Source of the DNA: Nematostella vectensis
Lineage: Eukaryota; Cnidaria; Anthozoa; Actiniaria; Edwardsiidae
Assembly (NCBI RefSeq): GCF_932526225.1
Contig: NC_064038.1
Span: 11,779,070-11,843,069, forward strand
Direction of reading: 5' to 3'
Length of the DNA: 64,000 nucleotides
The notes beneath the pieces were generated by a model. That model was not told the origin of the DNA. It saw only the letters and a list, made by a program, of their open reading frames with translations, and did not search any database. Positions 58,901-64,000 of this stretch are shown here, piece by piece. How positions within the stretch are numbered: the first letter of the stretch is position 1; every line of letters starts with the position of its first letter. Made by a program: the position numbers and the translations under genes.

Positions 58901-59439
58901 CAGTTTCTTACAAAATTTCTGCATGTCTATGGTGCAGAATTTCTTCATAGAATTAGCGCCCCAAAGTAATAAGCGCCCCGGGCACTAAAGATACATTAAC
59001 CTTCATAAAACAGCCAATTCACCAAGCCCCAAAATTTCAGTTTCATTCTACTGAAGCTGTATTTGACTACCTCCATTAAGCGGCAAATCTTATTCACGTA
59101 ATTAATTCAGAAATTCTATATCATAGCCTGCTTTTGTAGCAACTACAGAGTGCTACCGCGCTGCCGCAATTCTTAAATAGCGGGCTTGACATCAACAGCT
59201 TGACTGCGGGACTGCGGTGTACCAGAGTTTCATAAATACAAACTTAGTGGCAACGTATTCGGAAGCTCAGCTCGGCGGCTCTTACTAGAGGTTCCCTTGG
59301 GCCGAGCGTGATGAGTGATCCTCGTCCCTTTGCGGGCTGCAGGATTCCCGATGTTCCCCGAAATCCCCAATGAAAGCCGGCTACCAGGCTACCTAGATCA
59401 CTATGAAGCTTACATGTTGAACATGAACAGTCTACCGGT

Positions 59440-59803
59440 CACTTATCAGATCGGTCATTGAATATGCGTCTGCAGCCTTTGCGAACCTTCCAAATTATCT
59501 GTCTGACGCCCTAGAGAATGTTCAGGGGCGTGCGCTCAAGATCGCTTTCCCAGGTAGTAGTTATGAGGGCTCACTCACGCTTGCAAAGCTTCCAACGTTG
59601 CACGAGCGAAGAAATATCGCATGCCAGCGATTCGTTTCCAGAATCAAACCAGAGAATCCTCTTTTTCCTATCATTAAAAGGCGTCGCATTACGCATGATC
59701 CAGGTTATAATCTCAGATCTAAATCTAAATCTTATCAGAGGCCTACTAATACGAGTCGTTTCAACGAGTTCGTTACTGTTAAATATGCTAATTACATTTG
59801 ATT
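59440..59803 (+). mobile_element. LINE ORF2 C-terminal fragment
   Basis: Through one frame change the plus strand reads VIEYASAAFANLPNYLSDAL, ENVQGRALKIAFPG, SLTLAKLPTLHERRNIACQR and a basic tail to a TGA at 59801-59803. This is the conserved region downstream of RT in CR1/L2-like LINEs (LPTLEERR-type motif). An AT-rich tail follows to about 59940. 5' truncated, non-functional. Confidence 0.85.
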
Positions 59804-60062
59804 AATTGTAGTTTATTGTATTGCTTACTTGTATCTCTGACTCACCTGTAATCCAGTCTATACTGCGAAAGGTAGAATTAAACTCATTATAAACTCATCA
59901 TAAATTCTGCATCAATATTGTATTATTCTAATATAATGTAACGAGCGGATGACCAAGAGGACCATACAGATTAATATTGCCATTGTTCAAGCTAGCTTTC
60001 CTCTACACTCGACCAATAGCGGAACGTGGTCCATAGAAAACTCACGTAGCAAAACTCTTTAA

Positions 60063-60833
60063 ACCATATAACCTTTCAGAGTTGATTGACTTTGTCAGAT
60101 CTTTATATTTTTATCTTCCAAATGGTATGTGGTTCTTATGGACCCTATAAAACACGCGTTCGCACGAATAACTCAAATCTGTAATATTGAGGTATTTTGG
60201 TCAACCTTTGGAAAAAAGGCCGTGAACTGAAAGGCCCGGATCCAGTCATTTGTGACGTAGATCGAGATGTCAACCAAACTACATGAGAAAACATATGCGT
60301 GGGCTAAACCGGTTCCCGTCTTCATGAACGTTGTGTGGTTGAACTTTTACCGTCATCTTTATATCTCTACCTGGTAGTCAAATCATTATTTAACTTCAGG
60401 AAACAAATCTGCAAAATTTAGCGTATATTTTTAGTCTTTGAATTGTTTTCGCATTGTGCGCGCGCGCGCGCTGCATCCGCAATCAAGAATGGCGACATCT
60501 CACGAGCGCGCGCTGTTTTTGAAACCTACAACACGATATTTTCTTTTTTCGCATACAATTTTCGACATTGTAATAGAAAACAATTCGCCAATATTTTGTG
60601 GTATTGCCGTCTCTGAACTTTAACGGTTTTAAGGAAAATACGTTGTTTCAGATTTTTCCGCCAAAACTTGGAATTATTCACTCGATTCAATCTCCTTTCG
60701 CGCGGCCATGAAAATTTTCAAAGATCTGTAGAAAATTCAAATTTCAATCAAATTCAATTCCCTTTTCAAAATTTGAAAGTTTATCTATGCTTTGTTTTGG
60801 CTAGATTTATATAAGTGAAAGGTTTTAAGAACT
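60063..60833. mobile_element. piggyBac-like MITE (copy 2), uninterrupted
   Basis: Flanked by TTAA at 60059-60062 and 60834-60837; inverse orientation to copy 1 at 48836-50059. Interior includes a GCGCGCGCGC stretch at about 60460 and CACGAGCGCGCGCTG. No coding capacity. It supplies the empty-site reference for the 400-bp MITE in copy 1. Confidence 0.75.
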
Positions 60834-61039
60834 TTAACGCACAGTAATCCCTTTTTTCTGTTACAAGAACGATGTAAAGGCACCCCAATGCGCCAACAGT
60901 TAGGCGCATACCGTGCGTAAAAACACTCTGCTTTAGCTTACCGATGACGAATTACAATATTATTATCTAGATGAATGCCAGTAATTAAAGTGTTTTTTTT
61001 TCCTGTCCAGTCATGTCAATGATCGGGAATTGCCAGATA

Positions 61040-61390
61040 AAGAATTTTCTGCTTTTTGAGAGAACGTTTGGCACCGTTCGATCTCCGCTCAAAATTGTTA
61101 AGAAATTTCCAGGCGCTTTTTGAGAGTATGTTTGGCACTGTGTTGACTCTGATCAAAATTGTTAAGAAATTTCCAGGCGCTTTTTGAGATGACATTTGGC
61201 ACCGTGCTGACTGATCAAAATTTTTAAGAAATTTCCAGGCGCTTTGAGAAGATGTTTAACACTGTGCTGACTCTGATCAAAATTATTAAGAAATTTCCAG
61301 GCGCTATTTGAGAAGACATTTGGCACTATGCTGACTGTGATAAAAATTTTTAAGAAATTTCCAGGCGCTTTTGGAGGGCTAGTTGGCAAA
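61040..61390. repeat. about 64-bp satellite array, reverse
   Basis: Five units of the reverse complement of the 58515-58900 repeat (AATTGTTAAGAAATTTCCAG then GCGCTTTTTGAG). Confidence 0.9.
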
Positions 61391-61739
61391 ATACTCGAAT
61401 CACTCCTGGGTAAAAATACGTTTGGCAGGATATGAAAGCGCTATTCTCAGACGTGTTGGAGAAGTTAGAACGTAATTGAGAACATTTACATAATTATTGC
61501 TATGAAGTTTGTGTTTGTTCGAAAAAAATGATTGTATCATAGAAAATAAACCAGACTGCAACGAATGGCGCCTTTATGTTATCATACTGTAAGCAGCATA
61601 TTTGTTTCCAAACACTTCAATCTTGGAAGAATATAAACATGGAATTGGCACAGTTTTTCAGTATATTTGCTATCTGTGTCATAAAGCTTACTTCAGAATA
61701 TACGTATCTAAAAAAATCGTGTTTTATCATTCAATCCTT

Positions 61740-62136
61740 TTGGCATCGTGAAAGCTTGCCTATAGCGCCAATATTTTCCCCGTAGCGAACACAGAAACAT
61801 TAGGTTATTAGAGATTTTAACGGATAAAAAGAATATTATGAGCAAAAAAAGCCTTTTCTTTAATATACTCATCATTAAACTTCCCTAACCGTTTTTCTAG
61901 GTGTTGATTTGACCAAAAAATAAAGCTGATAAAATATAATATTGAGCAATTTCTATTATGTTCATCATTATAATTTTCAATAGGTCGATAACAAAGTCGA
62001 TAAAGTCAAATTCGATTCAACTTGTAACACTTACACTCATATAGCAGAAAACCTTTTATTAATCAAGTTGTTGATATAATTTATGTTATTGCTAGACATA
62101 AAACAGATGTTGCTTATGCAGTGAGAGAGCCAAGCC
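61740..62136. other. region upstream of the MAM gene
   Basis: AT-rich, no exon; presumably contains the promoter and 5' UTR of the following gene, but no clear TATA box or initiator was identified. Confidence 0.35.
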
Positions 62137-62917
62137 ATGGCGGTGATCATGTTGTTGGTGACTCTAGGTATCCTAGGGTTTTCTAGGAGGTTAAGTAATA
62201 CAAACGCAGCAGAAACAGGTAAGAACGACAAATAGATTGCATTTTTATAAGAACGTCTTATGTTTTTTTTTCTTATTGATTATCCTATTTTTCTGGATCG
62301 CATTTAAGCGAAGGAGAATTGTTTCAATAACCTGGTGTATGTTCATATATATACCATAGCAAATATCAATAACTATGTTCTTATGACTCTAGTTTGAAAT
62401 TGGTATTCTTAAAGATAAAAACAAAGATTGAATTGTTTCTTGACAATACTGACCAAAAACACTTTATATGTTGTAAACGTTGTTATTTATAAACGTTGCG
62501 CAAGACCTAAGCATGTTACAAACCCTAAGGAGGTCCCCGGCTAAACATTCTAATCTTATACAATAGAGAATGATATTAAATTCTCGATCAAATAATGAAA
62601 TATATTATGTAATAAAAATATGCAAGACAAATAGTAGATTTTCCGAGGACACACTGCTCATTATATTAGCAAAATGGCAAAATACTTCAGTGCATTTTCA
62701 GTTACAAAAGACCGACAATTAAATAAGTCCCGTTTGCCCTTCCCCATGCAGAAGACCCTACTTTGACGTGATTTTTTCCATTGCTTTTAAGGAGATTGTG
62801 ACTTTGACAATAACACCTTATGTAACTGGACAAACAGCGCTGCTGCGCCGAATCGGTGGATTCTCTGGCGTGGACCTACACCGAGCCCCGGCACAGGGCC
62901 GGCCTCTACCTTCACTG
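62137..62917 (+). CDS. secreted MAM-domain protein, first two coding exons (partial)
   Basis: Exon 1, 62137-62218: the ATG opens a signal peptide (MAVIMLLVTLGILGFS) and ends AAETG in phase 1 at a GTAAGA donor. Exon 2, 62792-62917, starts after TTTTAAG and ends in phase 1 at GTGAGA. It encodes the start of a MAM domain: GDCDFDNNTLCNWTN, then RGPTPSPGTGPAS, with the conserved first Cys pair and the GPTPSxGTGP motif. MAM domains mediate adhesion or substrate binding in extracellular and membrane proteins (meprins, RPTPs, zonadhesin). The rest of the domain was not found before 64000, so the next exon is beyond the window or after a long intron. The 1-1 phase of exon 2 fits a shuffled module. Confidence 0.8.
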
Positions 62918-62940
62918 GTGAGACAATTTAATTAGTACCC

Positions 62941-63092
62941 AATAGTCCATTCCAGCTATAAGCATGCGCGCGCACTCGACATGCAGCGCGCTGTGTTTGG
63001 TGCAAGCTTAAAAATGCGCGCGCTGCATTCTGGTAGATGAGGTAGGTTTCTATATTAATGCCCGCGCAAGTTTATATCTGGAATGGCCTATT
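62941..63092. mobile_element. 152-bp MITE with GC-rich interior
   Basis: Imperfect terminal inverted repeats AATAGTCCATTCCAGCTATA and TATATCTGGAATGGCCTATT; the interior contains three GCGCGC clusters (GCATGCGCGCGCACTC, GCAGCGCGCTG, ATGCGCGCGCTGC). Only 23 bp downstream of MAM exon 2, inside the intron. Confidence 0.8.
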
Positions 63093-64000
63093 GCAAGAGA
63101 GCATATGATAAGAGAGGGACACTTTGGTATAACCTGCGCGCTATGTCGATTCCGAATCTGGCTATTTTTAGTAACCACCACCCCACCACTGCGCGTGAGC
63201 ATTTTTACTAACCCTACCCCCGCGCTTTGGCATTTACATATTGTTGTTTGCTGCTGTTTTGTGACTTGAAACCGAAAAAAAGCCCACCGTATTTGCACAA
63301 ATACCATAGAAAATGTCATTCTAGCATCAAGGATACGGGTAGTTGAGGTTTATTAAGGGGATGTAGTACTTCGAGGATTGCAAGATTCGAAAACGAGACT
63401 TCATACAAAATAGGCGGAAAACCTCGTGCTTCAAACACCGTTTTCGCTCTAACTTGCTGCTTCTTCGTGGTTTCTCAACATTCATTATCTTCCTAATGGT
63501 CAAACGAAATCTGTAAGTTAGACATAAGATATGATATTGATTTTTGTGAATATTCCGGTGAATTGAGAAGGAATCCAAAGAAAAATACATTTCACAAAAT
63601 TTCCCTTGTAGCGAGGGAATGCATTTTTGTGATGATCAAAGCCAGCAAGCTAAAGTATCTGAGCTTTTGTAATAGTGAGAAAAAAAAGAGGGAGATATTA
63701 ATGTTATACTTCTTTGATGTTGTTATATAATTATATGTTATATTATTATGTTGTTATTATATAAGCTGGAGTTCGGTATGAAACAAACGCGGAATCACAG
63801 CCATTTTATCGCTCGTCTGTTCTTTAATTCTTCTTCACTTGACATCGCCGCTCAGACAAACAAAACAGTCAAACTATTTCCTTATGTTAGACTTTTTTTT
63901 TCTTTCGAGGTTTTTTACATGATCTCTTTTTATTCCTATAAAGTTAGCAAGCAAAACAACAACACGCAACCCGCGGGGGAGTAGGACAATATAAAAGAGG
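63093..64000. other. intron or 3' flank of the MAM gene
   Basis: No MAM continuation or other exon could be identified. ORFs at 63050-63319, 63327-63590 and 63748-63984 lack splice support. Confidence 0.4.

Overview
The window is nuclear DNA from a eukaryote, most likely a cnidarian and probably an anthozoan. It is AT-rich, its genes have short exons with GT/AG introns, and there are no operons or ribosome binding sites. Two of its host genes encode secreted proteins built from PAN, fibrinogen-like and MAM modules. The repeats are Penelope, DIRS, CR1-like LINE, CACTA/EnSpm, piggyBac-like MITEs and many minisatellites. The taxon is inferred from this style; nothing in the sequence proves it.

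Layout. 1-380: end of a Penelope-like reverse transcriptase. 596-2160: two C2H2 zinc-finger ORFs around a 21-bp minisatellite. 3225-3659: a small two-exon gene candidate. 5.3-9.4 kb: a roughly 420-bp tandem repeat split by a foldback and an internally deleted DIRS retrotransposon (6402-9007). 9826-35411: a CR1-like LINE, cut in its endonuclease by a CACTA transposon. 36711-42688: a seven-exon secreted PAN plus fibrinogen-like gene on the minus strand. 43.5-44.6 kb: a LINE fragment, a long ATT array and a MITE. 46959-52964: an eight-exon secreted Thr/Pro-rich protein of no recognised family, with foldback, piggyBac-like and MITE insertions in its introns. 54-61.7 kb: minisatellites, LINE tails and inverted satellite arrays. 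62137 onward: the first two coding exons of a MAM-domain protein that leaves the window.

The main result is at 10033-33236. An 11,600-bp CACTA/EnSpm-like element inserted into the LINE with a TA target duplication. A second copy of the same length then inserted in inverse orientation inside the first (17540-29139), with its own TC duplication. The empty target site survives in the inner copy at 21633-21634. Both copies carry an apparently intact 959-residue transposase and, divergent from it across a 246-bp promoter region, a 13-exon gene for a BEN-domain protein that I could assemble in frame to 474 residues. The inner element sits in intron 5 of the outer BEN gene. All paired features keep a constant coordinate sum, so no indel is seen across 11.6 kb and the event should be recent.

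Gene models were assembled by eye from splice signals and phase and need RNA evidence.
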